Source: Prevotellaceae bacterium UBA4301 (GTDB taxonomy: Bacteria; Bacteroidota; Bacteroidia; Bacteroidales; Bacteroidaceae). Taken from it: DNA of 64,000 bases. Under the pieces are notes generated by a model. That model did no database searches. It saw only the letters and a list, made by a program, of their open reading frames with translations, and was not told where the DNA came from. The stretch lies in contig DGUV01000068.1 of assembly GCA_002395775.1 (NCBI GenBank), forward strand, positions 40,006 through 104,005. Reading direction: 5' to 3'. Of the stretch, positions 35,024-43,254 are shown in pieces; the stretch's first letter is position 1; each line of letters begins with the position of its first letter. The translations under genes and the position numbers were made by a program.

Positions 35024-35812
35024 TCAGAAGTAGTTGTTTCGTATCTCTTTGGCAATGTAGCGGCCCATCAGTTGCTGTCCTTCCTCGGCAGGATGGAGTC
35101 CGTCGCGCAGGTAGCGCTGTCCGTGTCCGTTCTCCTGTTTTTCGGTGATACCACACTCGCCGTAGCAGTCTATCAGTTGCACTGACAGGGAACGACAAAT
35201 CTCGCGCAGGATTTCTATCTTTTTCAAGTTAAACTGATTGTGGCCCACATTAGCCGTTTGTATGGGTGTGCAAACGAAGACGCGACACTTGGGGAAGCGT
35301 TCGATGATGGTCTGTATGGCCCATCGTGCACCACCTGCCATCGTGGTCACATCCACCTCGTCCAGACTCTTTCCCTTCAAAGCCTCCTCTGCCGAACCCA
35401 GGTTGTTGTCGTTCGTACCCATAGCGAATACGAATACGTCGGGTTCAGGATACTGACCTGACTCCACCTCGGCAATGAACTTCTGGATGTGCACCTTCGA
35501 CGTGTTGTTGTGACGCTTCAGCAGTTCGGCAGGGTCTTGGGTGGGTTGCCACCCTCCGGATATACCTGCAAAGCCTTCACTGCCGTAGTCCTGCGTATCG
35601 GCGTGGCAAGCCCATGTAGCCGAACCCACTGCCACGTTGTGGTGTGTGGCAAAACCCAATTGCTTGACAACGGTTGCCGACCACTGATTGCCCGAGGTTA
35701 TGCTGTTGCCGTCACACCCGAAATTCATCTTCGAGAAATCGGGAAAGAGTTGGGCCTTCACGCCCAAGACCATCAGGGCAAACAGGGGTATGAGAAATAG
35801 TCGCTTCATCAT
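35024..35812 (-). CDS. SGNH/GDSL-family esterase (exported)
   Basis: 262 aa, signal peptide MMKRLFLIPLFALMVLGVKA. Block I FGCDGNSITSG (Ser), block III VFAMGTNDNN (oxyanion Asn) and block V RDGLHPAEEG (Asp/His) make a complete SGNH site. It probably hydrolyses acetyl esters on mannan or its oligosaccharides, as a partner of the CE7 enzyme just downstream. The exact carbohydrate esterase family cannot be given from sequence alone. Confidence 0.88.
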   Translation of the reverse strand: MMKRLFLIPLFALMVLGVKAQLFPDFSKMNFGCDGNSITSGNQWSATVVKQLGFATHHNVAVGSATWACHADTQDYGSEGFAGISGGWQPTQDPAELLKRHNNTSKVHIQKFIAEVESGQYPEPDVFVFAMGTNDNNLGSAEEALKGKSLDEVDVTTMAGGARWAIQTIIERFPKCRVFVCTPIQTANVGHNQFNLKKIEILREICRSLSVQLIDCYGECGITEKQENGHGQRYLRDGLHPAEEGQQLMGRYIAKEIRNNYF

Positions 35813-35815
35813 GGT

Positions 35816-36994
35816 TTATCTGAAGTTAGGAAGTTCGTCACGCGTGATGATGCAGTCTTGATTCAGAGCATCTTGCCAATAGTCGATGTTGGCGTTGTTG
35901 TGGTCGGTGCTGTTGAAGGCCTCGCTCTTAGGGTCACCCGTGCGGGCATTGTCCCACCAAGGAACCATGAAGCTCCAGTGCTGACCATCGGCCCAATACT
36001 CCGACACCTTGGGGATGTTGCCAAACTCACTGATGGCATAGAGTTTGTCGGGGAAGTTCTTCTTGAAGAAGTTGTACCACTTGCGCATGTCGGACAAAGA
36101 TGAATTGTAGAAGTCGAAAGCCACCACATCCACATACTCGTCACCAGGGTACCACTTCATGGAATCCCCCGAGTTGTAGACCCAGATGAGATTCGTCAGC
36201 CCGTGGTAGTTTACCAAGCGGTCGTACATCACCCGCCACAGTTCGACAAAGGCCTCAGGCCCATCTATGCCCCACCAGAACCATGCCTTGTGCCAACTGA
36301 CGCCAGGATATTGTTCCGACCAGTTGCCCTGTGCCTCGTGGAGGGGTCGCCACAGGATGGGCACGCGAGCCGCAGCCATAGGTTTCATCCAAGTTGCAAC
36401 TTGGTCGATGCGCTGAATCATGGTTTTGTAACCCTCACTCGTGGGGTCGAAGATGGCCGACGGACTGAAACTGGTCTCCCCATCAGCAGTACCCGGTGTG
36501 CAGGTATAGTCCTTGCCGTCATTGGTGGGCATGTTCCAGTGCCACATGGCTGCCAGGATACCTCGTTTATTGGTCCAGTTTTTCCAAACGGAGGCGTTGC
36601 TATAATCAACCCATCCGCCAGAGGAAGAATATATGTCATGGATGAAGTCGATGCAATTAATGGCTGGATATTTTCCTGTGTGTTTGTACACCCAATCGGC
36701 CTCGTTCGTATTGTAATTGACACTGGCATGGACGCCGGAAAGTATTTTCTCCCCCTCGTTGTCGGCCAAGTAGGTGAGCAAACGGCGAGCCTCCTCCGAG
36801 CGGTTGGCCCAACGGGGAATGTTCTCGATGGTGATGCTATCGACCTGTGCAATGTTATAGCGCACCTGAGTGCCGTCGTTTTTGTGAATAACAAGGTTTT
36901 GGACCTGCGATTGGACTGGCTGACTAAAAAGTACCATTGCAAGCCCTCCGAGGAAGGCTTGCAATGCGTGACTAAAAATAACTAACCGTTTCAT
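35816..36994 (-). CDS. GH26 endo-beta-1,4-mannanase
   Basis: 392 aa with signal peptide. A short N-terminal segment VIHKNDGTQVRYNIAQVDSITIENI is a module common on Bacteroidota secreted proteins. The GH26 barrel has acid/base Glu220 in LWRPLHEAQGNW and nucleophile Glu323 in YAISEFGNI. It cuts mannan to mannobiose-size products. It is the second mannanase of the operon, and the only domain-simple one. Gap of 2 bp to the 1087-aa protein upstream. Confidence 0.94.
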   Translation of the reverse strand: MKRLVIFSHALQAFLGGLAMVLFSQPVQSQVQNLVIHKNDGTQVRYNIAQVDSITIENIPRWANRSEEARRLLTYLADNEGEKILSGVHASVNYNTNEADWVYKHTGKYPAINCIDFIHDIYSSSGGWVDYSNASVWKNWTNKRGILAAMWHWNMPTNDGKDYTCTPGTADGETSFSPSAIFDPTSEGYKTMIQRIDQVATWMKPMAAARVPILWRPLHEAQGNWSEQYPGVSWHKAWFWWGIDGPEAFVELWRVMYDRLVNYHGLTNLIWVYNSGDSMKWYPGDEYVDVVAFDFYNSSLSDMRKWYNFFKKNFPDKLYAISEFGNIPKVSEYWADGQHWSFMVPWWDNARTGDPKSEAFNSTDHNNANIDYWQDALNQDCIITRDELPNFR

Positions 36995-36996
36995 AT

Positions 36997-39900
36997 TTAT
37001 TTAACCAAAATCTTTACTCCATTTAGTATGTAGATTCCTCGTCCGAGTTGGTGAACATCGCTGAGTGTTGCGCCTCGACGAACGAGTTGACCCGCCATAT
37101 CGTAAACATCACCACGACGACCAACACGGACCAATACATCATCGACTGCTGTCAAATCGCCACCCACTTCCAAAACAACACTGTAGGTTCCAGCAGCGTC
37201 GGCCTCAACGATTCCAGGCACAACGTAGGCATGATTTGAATAAACCTTTTTTGTTTCATCCGTGCTCAGTTCGCATTTGTTTCCAGCGAAGATGATAGCT
37301 GGCTCTTTCAAGTCTATGTCCTTATAGGTACCCTTCAGCGCACCATCATTTATGGGTTCGATGGCCAAACTTGTGCCAACGGTGAGACTTACTGTTCTTG
37401 CATCGTCTTCGTTTTCCTCATCATAGTCACCAGCAGCAACATAGACAACGGGTTGACCAGCCTCAGCCATTGCAACTTTATTAAGAGCAACATAGGTCTT
37501 TCCATCAGACTCGTAAGTGCCTGCAACGGTGAACATACTCCCCTCGCTGGGAGATATGCTGACGGGATAGCTGAGCGTGGTGATTTCGCCTGACTTGAAG
37601 TCGGCTAAAGTCTGACCAATTGCACCTCCGTCTATCTCCTCAATGATAAGACCCGAGTTACAACCTACGTAATCGTCATGCCAAGTTACCAGACGGTGGT
37701 CACTCAACTGGGCATGCAGGCAAGCCAAGTCCTTGCCTTCGTAATCGATGCCACGAATGATGTTTTCACCACAACCTACAGCCTCGACGGTAAAGAGCGT
37801 TGGAGTGAGTGTCAGACCAGTCCAGCTGTCGTGACCATAGCAATGGATGAAGAGTCCGCTGGCTTGGTGCTGAATGATGAATTTATCGTCGCCGGCAGGT
37901 ATGAAGCGGAATGCTAAGTCGGCCGATTCGTCATAGGTGAAGAAAACGTAACTCCCTTGACGAATTTCGTCGGTAGGTGTGGTTTGCAAGGTCTCAGCAT
38001 CGGCAGGACACAAATAGGTGTCGAAAAGATTGCCCTTGCTTTCGCTGATGACGTTACCTGTGCTCCAACCCTCTTCTTCATACTTCTCTTCGCTGGCAAA
38101 ACGAATGGTATAGAATTTATCAGGATTGACCTTATTTGCTGCTTCCAGGAATTTCTTATCGCCACCAGCCAACAAGGCAGCATAGGCATCACTTTCTTCC
38201 TGCGTATATTTTCCTGCTTCGTCGTATGCCTTGGCATCATTAAGGTTCTTCAGCAAAGTCTCGTAGGTTTCCTGTTTCCATTGACCAGGATTATTACCAA
38301 TCTCAACCATTTCATAGACGGGTTCGGAAGTCTTGATGGCATCGCGCAGCGGAGTGGGATCCACAAACTGATCCATGAAGGCATCGTAGGCTGACTTCAA
38401 AGCATCGTATTCGGCCTTGCTCACATTATTAAGGTCAACATTCTCGGCATTGGCCAGTGCATTGACCAGATTCTTATACAAGTCACCCATCTGACTGGCC
38501 TGACTATTTTCATTCTCCGAAAGCGAGTAGAGTTGCATTTCGCTCAGGTGGAAGAAGCCCTTGCTACCAGTGGTTTGCTCGGCATAGAAACGCAGATACT
38601 TATACTGCTTGCCATCCTCAATCGTAAAGTAGCGTACCAGGGTTTCACCTTCTTTTCCATAAGGAACGTCGATGTCAGCAATCCATTCATAGTCATATTT
38701 TTCCCCATCAGGATTGCTGCTGCCATATACGCCCCACTGAGTTACGTGGTCGCTCGAAATCTCACGGCGCGAAAATTCAAATTCTATCTCACCACTCAGT
38801 TCTTCCGGAAGTTCTATCTGCAGATAATGTGTGCCCAACTCCACATTTCCGTTACTCCATACGCTATGCCAGTATGTGTTGGTCTTTCCGTCGATGAGCA
38901 CACCCTCAGTCAGGTCGCCGCCATCAATGCCTCCCAAGTCATTCTGGCTGTAGGGACTACTAAATTGTTCGCCATCAGTGATAAGTTTTTCGCGCTTCAT
39001 ATCCTCAGCAATGGCAATGTTCTTCTTAGCCTCCTCCAATGTCTTAGCAAACTGATAGTTATAGTTTGCATTCAGTATCTCCTGTGCCATGGATTCGTCT
39101 ATGGGTTCGAGATACCATTCGCTGGCGCCGCTATCATTTGTAGTGTTGCACCAAGTGGTAAGCGGACCACCCCAGCCAGTGCCTCCGTTGTGCCAGTTCA
39201 TATGGACATATTTATAGTCGTTGGCAGGGTCATCTTTAAAGCGGAAATTGAATATCACAACATCTTCCTCCGTACTCAGTGGCCAACTGGTCTGGTAGGA
39301 ACCATCCACCTTATTAATGGCATCAATGCTTATGTACTTCACATCCTCGCTGCATTTGTCAGTGCTACTAAAGATGAGTTTATTGGCAGCATTGCGCAAA
39401 ATGTAGGTATTGTCTTCCTGCTTTTCCAGCGTCCACAGGAAGTTTGGGTCTGTGTTGTCCACAGTTTTCCAGTTGTTCGTCCCAGCATTGTCGCTATACA
39501 TAGCCTTCGTTATGGGAGTATAGCCACTTTCTTCATCACCCTCAGAGAATTGGCGTGCACACAGGAACCTATAATAGCCATCACTGGGTAAATAAAGTTT
39601 TTTGGCAGCAACCAAAGCCTTGTAAGCATCAACGATGGCCTGGGAAAGTGCATTCAGCTCCTCCACGGTCAGTTTCTCCATTTCCTCCTGATTGTCCATC
39701 ACCAAAGCTGCTTCCAAGGCATCGGCAAACTTTTGATACAGGTCAGCAGGATATTGCCCATAGTCGTCGCCCACCTGAAACTGGTCGAGATACTTTTGAT
39801 AACGCACATATATGTCTATAAGGTTCGCGCGCGCACCCTCAAGGTCGTCGGGAGCAGGATTAAAGAATTCATCTTCCGAGCAGAAATAGAGTTTATTAAT

Positions 39901-40260
39901 AGTGATTTCGCCCTCACTGTGATTTTGTATAATTATACTAGCAAAGGGAGGACGAACGTCGGACGAAAGCTTAATATACCCTTCGCTTTCTTCCATTTTG
40001 CAGGTCACCTGATAGACCGTCTTCCAGCTCAAATCCTGAATAATCAGATTGAAATTACAAGAGGCATCATACTGAATGTACAGATAATCAGCCTCCTCGA
40101 TTTCGTAGTCACCAATCATCGCCTGGTACCATCCCCACGCACTGGTGGCACTGATGGTGTTGGTGCCTTCGGCAAAATTAGCCGAGAAGTCAATGTTAGT
40201 CTTTGCATTTGCAAAAAGTGTCATCGCAATTGCGAGCAAACAGGTAAGAATTCTTTTCAT
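36997..40260 (-). CDS. Large secreted multi-domain protein, probable carbohydrate-binding surface protein
   Basis: 1087 aa, signal peptide MKRILTCLLAIAMTLFANA, no lipobox. I see no glycosidase motif. Order: N-terminal beta domain (~20-110), helical FIVAR-like stretch (~120-215), beta-rich region, an F5/8-type C (discoidin/CBM32-like) segment around 430-590 (LTEGVLIDGKTNTYWHSVW ... KYLRFYAEQTTG), another FIVAR-like helical stretch (~600-690), a ricin/beta-trefoil-like region, and a C-terminal tail VYDMAGQLVRRG...GRGIYILNGVK. It is the first gene of the operon, the place where SusC/SusD or surface binding proteins normally stand, so mannan capture is a reasonable guess. No homologue is named with certainty. 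Confidence 0.6.
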   Translation of the reverse strand: MKRILTCLLAIAMTLFANAKTNIDFSANFAEGTNTISATSAWGWYQAMIGDYEIEEADYLYIQYDASCNFNLIIQDLSWKTVYQVTCKMEESEGYIKLSSDVRPPFASIIIQNHSEGEITINKLYFCSEDEFFNPAPDDLEGARANLIDIYVRYQKYLDQFQVGDDYGQYPADLYQKFADALEAALVMDNQEEMEKLTVEELNALSQAIVDAYKALVAAKKLYLPSDGYYRFLCARQFSEGDEESGYTPITKAMYSDNAGTNNWKTVDNTDPNFLWTLEKQEDNTYILRNAANKLIFSSTDKCSEDVKYISIDAINKVDGSYQTSWPLSTEEDVVIFNFRFKDDPANDYKYVHMNWHNGGTGWGGPLTTWCNTTNDSGASEWYLEPIDESMAQEILNANYNYQFAKTLEEAKKNIAIAEDMKREKLITDGEQFSSPYSQNDLGGIDGGDLTEGVLIDGKTNTYWHSVWSNGNVELGTHYLQIELPEELSGEIEFEFSRREISSDHVTQWGVYGSSNPDGEKYDYEWIADIDVPYGKEGETLVRYFTIEDGKQYKYLRFYAEQTTGSKGFFHLSEMQLYSLSENENSQASQMGDLYKNLVNALANAENVDLNNVSKAEYDALKSAYDAFMDQFVDPTPLRDAIKTSEPVYEMVEIGNNPGQWKQETYETLLKNLNDAKAYDEAGKYTQEESDAYAALLAGGDKKFLEAANKVNPDKFYTIRFASEEKYEEEGWSTGNVISESKGNLFDTYLCPADAETLQTTPTDEIRQGSYVFFTYDESADLAFRFIPAGDDKFIIQHQASGLFIHCYGHDSWTGLTLTPTLFTVEAVGCGENIIRGIDYEGKDLACLHAQLSDHRLVTWHDDYVGCNSGLIIEEIDGGAIGQTLADFKSGEITTLSYPVSISPSEGSMFTVAGTYESDGKTYVALNKVAMAEAGQPVVYVAAGDYDEENEDDARTVSLTVGTSLAIEPINDGALKGTYKDIDLKEPAIIFAGNKCELSTDETKKVYSNHAYVVPGIVEADAAGTYSVVLEVGGDLTAVDDVLVRVGRRGDVYDMAGQLVRRGATLSDVHQLGRGIYILNGVKILVK

Positions 40261-40310
40261 AATCCATTTATTATTTAAGGTTTTACGATGAATTCATTAT
40301 GATTCGCTTG

Positions 40311-40318
40311 CAAATTTA
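40311..40318 (-). promoter_or_regulatory. -7 box of the mannan operon
   Basis: TAAATTTG on the minus strand, 50 bp before the ATG at 40260. A clear -33 TTTG is lacking, which would fit an activator-dependent promoter. Confidence 0.5.
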
Positions 40319-40374
40319 TTGTTATAATTACAATACTTATGACACTATTTTAGCATTTTTTATCCCTCTCTTAT

Positions 40375-41262
40375 TTATATGAATATTTTTTTCTTCTGAT
40401 AGTTCTCACGAAACTCCGATGGCGAACAACCCTTCTTGCGCCGGAAGAGGCGGTTGAAGTTGGACAGCGTGTTGAAGCCGCAATCATAGCAAATTTCAGC
40501 TATGGTGTCGTTGCTGTCAACCAACATGCGAGCTGCGGACCCTATCCGAATGTCAGCAATATAGTCCGACAAAGTACGTCCCGAACGTTGACGGAAAAAC
40601 CTGCTGAAGGCCACCGGTGTCATTCCCACCATCTCAGCCATATCCTCCAGTCGCAGTTCCTCGCCGTAGTGCTGCGCTATATATCTTTCAACCTTGTCCA
40701 CGCGTTTGCTTTCGCTGTGTATTTCTATGCGGGCGAAGGCAGAACTGCTCAACTGACGGGCATCATCACTCACTGAAAGTTCATACAGAATGTCAAACAA
40801 ATCGAGCACAGCATGAAAGCCTGTACGATGATGAGCCAGGTTGTCCAATTTTGAATAAACCTTCATGATGGACGGAAGAGAGAAACAAAGCCCACACTGC
40901 GCACGCTCAAACATACATCGAATGCTGTCAAACTGATTTTTTTGGAGCAATGTGTCCGGCAGCAAGTCAGCATCAAACTGTATGGTGATTTCCCTGATGT
41001 CACCTCGCCTACATTCGCCCTGTTCCCACACGTGTTCCAGATTGCTGCTGGCTATGAGCACCAAATCGTAGTCACCAACCGTTTCCTCCGAATCACCCAC
41101 TATGCGATGCGCACCGATGGCATGCTCCGTGAAGTTCAGTTCATATTCGTGATGGCAATGAATGGGATAGTCGAAAGCAGCCTTGTGGCGATCAGCAATA
41201 TAGAAGCAGTCACGCTCCGAAAGGGGCGTGATTTCACGCATTATACGAGACTCGCTTTCCAT
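40375..41262 (-). CDS. AraC-family transcriptional regulator
   Basis: 295 aa. The N-terminal cupin-type sensor domain (FDYPIHCHHEYELNFTEHAIGAHRIVGD) is followed by two HTH motifs in ~190-290 (LRLEDMAEMVGMTPVAFSRFFRQRSGRTLSDYI and TIAEICYDCGFNTLSNFNRLFRRKKGCSPSEFR). It lies directly before the mannan operon in the same direction, 114 bp from its first ATG, and is the best local candidate for the operon's activator. Its own promoter was not identified. Confidence 0.92.
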   Translation of the reverse strand: MESESRIMREITPLSERDCFYIADRHKAAFDYPIHCHHEYELNFTEHAIGAHRIVGDSEETVGDYDLVLIASSNLEHVWEQGECRRGDIREITIQFDADLLPDTLLQKNQFDSIRCMFERAQCGLCFSLPSIMKVYSKLDNLAHHRTGFHAVLDLFDILYELSVSDDARQLSSSAFARIEIHSESKRVDKVERYIAQHYGEELRLEDMAEMVGMTPVAFSRFFRQRSGRTLSDYIADIRIGSAARMLVDSNDTIAEICYDCGFNTLSNFNRLFRRKKGCSPSEFRENYQKKKIFI

Positions 41263-41305
41263 GGCACAGAAAAAATTTATTAAAGTACTAAGGCGTCAAT
41301 CATCA

Positions 41306-42301
41306 TCAAAGTCCCAGCTGGGCCGAAATCTCAAGCATCCTGTTGATGGGCCGAACAGCCTGGGCAGCCACCTGGGGGTCAACCTCCACCGTAGGCCATT
41401 CGTACTTCAGACAGTTGTAGAGTTTTTCCATCGTGATGAGCTTCATGTAATTACACTCGTTGCAGGCACACGTCGAGTCGTTGGGCGGAGCCGGAAGGAA
41501 AGTCTTCTCCGGGCAGCGCTTCTGCATCTCGTGCAGAATGCCGCTTTCAGTGGCCACGATGAATTCCTGTGCATCGTCCTGAATGGCAAACTTCAGCAAG
41601 GCTGCAGTACTGCCCACCTTGTCGGCCACGCGCACAACGGGCCCCTTGCATTCGGGGTGAACCAGCACCTTGGCTTCGGGGTGTTGCTGCTTCATGAGCA
41701 GAATCTTCTCCAGTGAGAAACGCTCATGGACATGGCAGGCACCGTTCCAGAGCAGCATCTGGCGCCCGGTAATGGAGTTGATGTATCCACCCAGATTCTG
41801 GTCGGGTGCAAAGATTATCTTTTCGTCCTTCGGAAACGATTCCACAATCTGGCGCGCATTGCCACTCGTCACCACCACATCGGTCACCGCCTTCGTGGCA
41901 GCCGTAGTGTTGACATAGCTGATGACCGTATGGTCGGGATGAGCCTTGACAAAATCCTCAAACTCCTCTGCCCTGCAACTTTCGGCCAGCGAGCAGGTGG
42001 CATTCAAGTCGGGGACAAGAACCTTTTTGTTGGGACACAAAATCTTGTTCGTCTCGCCCATGAAGTGCACGCCACACATCACAATGATGTCAGCATCCGT
42101 CTTGGCTGCCTGTTGCGCCAGCGCCAGCGAGTCGCCAACAAAGTCGGCCAAGTCCTGAATCTCGCCACTCACATAGTAGTGCGCCATAATCACTGCATTC
42201 TTCTCTTGCGCCATGCGGCGAATCTCTTTCTTCAGGTCAATGCCTGCGGGGATGGGCTCGTCGGCATAGCCCTTTTCCTTCCATTCGGTTTTCAACATCA
42301 T
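41306..42301 (-). CDS. nadA: Quinolinate synthase
   Basis: 331 aa. A [4Fe-4S] enzyme making quinolinate from iminoaspartate and dihydroxyacetone phosphate in NAD synthesis. Marks: NAVIMAHYYVSGEIQDLADFVGDSLALAQQAA, VMCGVHFMGETNKIL (first cluster Cys), and CACNECNYMKLITMEKLYNCL near the C-terminus. No nadB or nadC is seen in the window. Confidence 0.96.
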   Translation of the reverse strand: MMLKTEWKEKGYADEPIPAGIDLKKEIRRMAQEKNAVIMAHYYVSGEIQDLADFVGDSLALAQQAAKTDADIIVMCGVHFMGETNKILCPNKKVLVPDLNATCSLAESCRAEEFEDFVKAHPDHTVISYVNTTAATKAVTDVVVTSGNARQIVESFPKDEKIIFAPDQNLGGYINSITGRQMLLWNGACHVHERFSLEKILLMKQQHPEAKVLVHPECKGPVVRVADKVGSTAALLKFAIQDDAQEFIVATESGILHEMQKRCPEKTFLPAPPNDSTCACNECNYMKLITMEKLYNCLKYEWPTVEVDPQVAAQAVRPINRMLEISAQLGL

Positions 42302-42705
42302 ATTATTATTGCTTTTTATTTTTATTTATAAGAAGAAAATTTAATGGTGATAATGATGAGCGGTCGAAAAGTGTGAAAAATATTTCATTAAAAACTTGGT
42401 CATGAAGTTATTATACGCTGTGCTCAAGTTTCCCACATACTTATCCACAGCCCATTTTCCCATGTAGCCATCTGTCTGTAAGTATTTTACACCTTTCTTA
42501 CCCATATTTTTCAACACCTGTTGACAAGCGCAAAGTTAAGAATAATTTTTCTTTTCAGTGGTCGATAACCTGGAAAATCTCTGTTGATAACGAATAATAA
42601 TTTTCTTAGCCTGTCAATAATGAGATTAATTAATCGGGCAGGTATCGGAGTTTTCAACATTTATTTGTACTTTTGCACAGGTTTATCAACAATCGTTATA
42701 AATAA
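42302..42705. other. 404-bp AT-rich non-coding region with DnaA-box-like cluster; candidate replication origin
   Basis: No gene is seen. Exact TTWTNCACA matches: TTTTTCACA (minus, 42372-42380), TTATCCACA (plus, 42441-42449), TTTTGCACA (plus, 42671-42679, overlapping a -7 box). Near matches: TTTTCAACA at 42508-42516 and 42651-42659, TTATCAACA at 42683-42691 and (minus) 42582-42590. There are also palindromes TCAACACCTGTTGA (42511-42524) and GATTAATTAATC (42624-42635). The dnaA gene is not in the window. Hand-counted G and C on the + strand suggest a skew change here. Confidence 0.5.
42668..42675 (+). promoter_or_regulatory. -7 box of the SpoU methyltransferase gene
   Basis: TACTTTTG, an exact TAnnTTTG match 30 bp before the ATG. 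It overlaps one DnaA-box consensus match. Confidence 0.5.
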
Positions 42706-43254
42706 ATGAGAAAACTGCGAACCACTGAGATGCAGCGTCTTTCAGTGGAAGAATACAAAGAAAGCAATAAAACTCCCCTCGTGGTTGTCCTCGACCACGT
42801 GCGTTCGCTCTATAACGTTGGTTCGGTGTTTCGAACAGCTGACGCCTTTCGTCTGCAGGGTGTCAGTCTGTGTGGCATCACAGCCTGTCCGCCCCATCCC
42901 GAAATCCACAAGACGGCACTTGGTGCGGAGGATAGTGTGGAGTGGCAATATTTCGAACAGACAGAGGAATGTGTCCAATATCTCAAAAATCAGGGATATA
43001 AAGTTCTTGCCGTTGAGCAGTGCGAGAATAGTACAATGCTTAATACCTTACACCTCTCACCTCTCGCCTCTCACCTTAAAAAGGTGGCCATTGTTCTCGG
43101 CAACGAGGTGAACGGTGTACAGCAGAGTGTCATAGACCTATGCGACGGTTGTCTGGAAATTCCACAATACGGCACCAAGCACTCCATGAACGTCAGTGTG
43201 ACGGCGGGCATAGTGATATGGGAGTTGGTAAAAGAACACCTTTTGTATTCATAG
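42706..43254 (+). CDS. SpoU/TrmH-family RNA 2'-O-methyltransferase
   Basis: 182 aa. SAM-dependent ribose methylase with the SPOUT knot: motif 1 LDHVRSLYNVGSVFRTADAF, motif 2 KVAIVLGNEVNGVQQ, motif 3 LEIPQYGTKHSMNVSVTAGIVIWE. The tRNA or rRNA target is not deducible. Oddity: just before motif 2 the sequence LHLSPLASHLK is encoded by a 7-bp repeat array (43044-43078). The last codons overlap the convergent DUF4294 gene by 6 bp. Confidence 0.92.
   Translation: MRKLRTTEMQRLSVEEYKESNKTPLVVVLDHVRSLYNVGSVFRTADAFRLQGVSLCGITACPPHPEIHKTALGAEDSVEWQYFEQTEECVQYLKNQGYKVLAVEQCENSTMLNTLHLSPLASHLKKVAIVLGNEVNGVQQSVIDLCDGCLEIPQYGTKHSMNVSVTAGIVIWELVKEHLLYS
43044..43078. repeat. 7-bp tandem array inside the SpoU gene, 5 units
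   Basis: TACCTTA, CACCTCT, CACCTCT, CGCCTCT, CACCTTA. It is read in frame as part of the protein, immediately before the SAM-binding motif 2. Confidence 0.88.
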
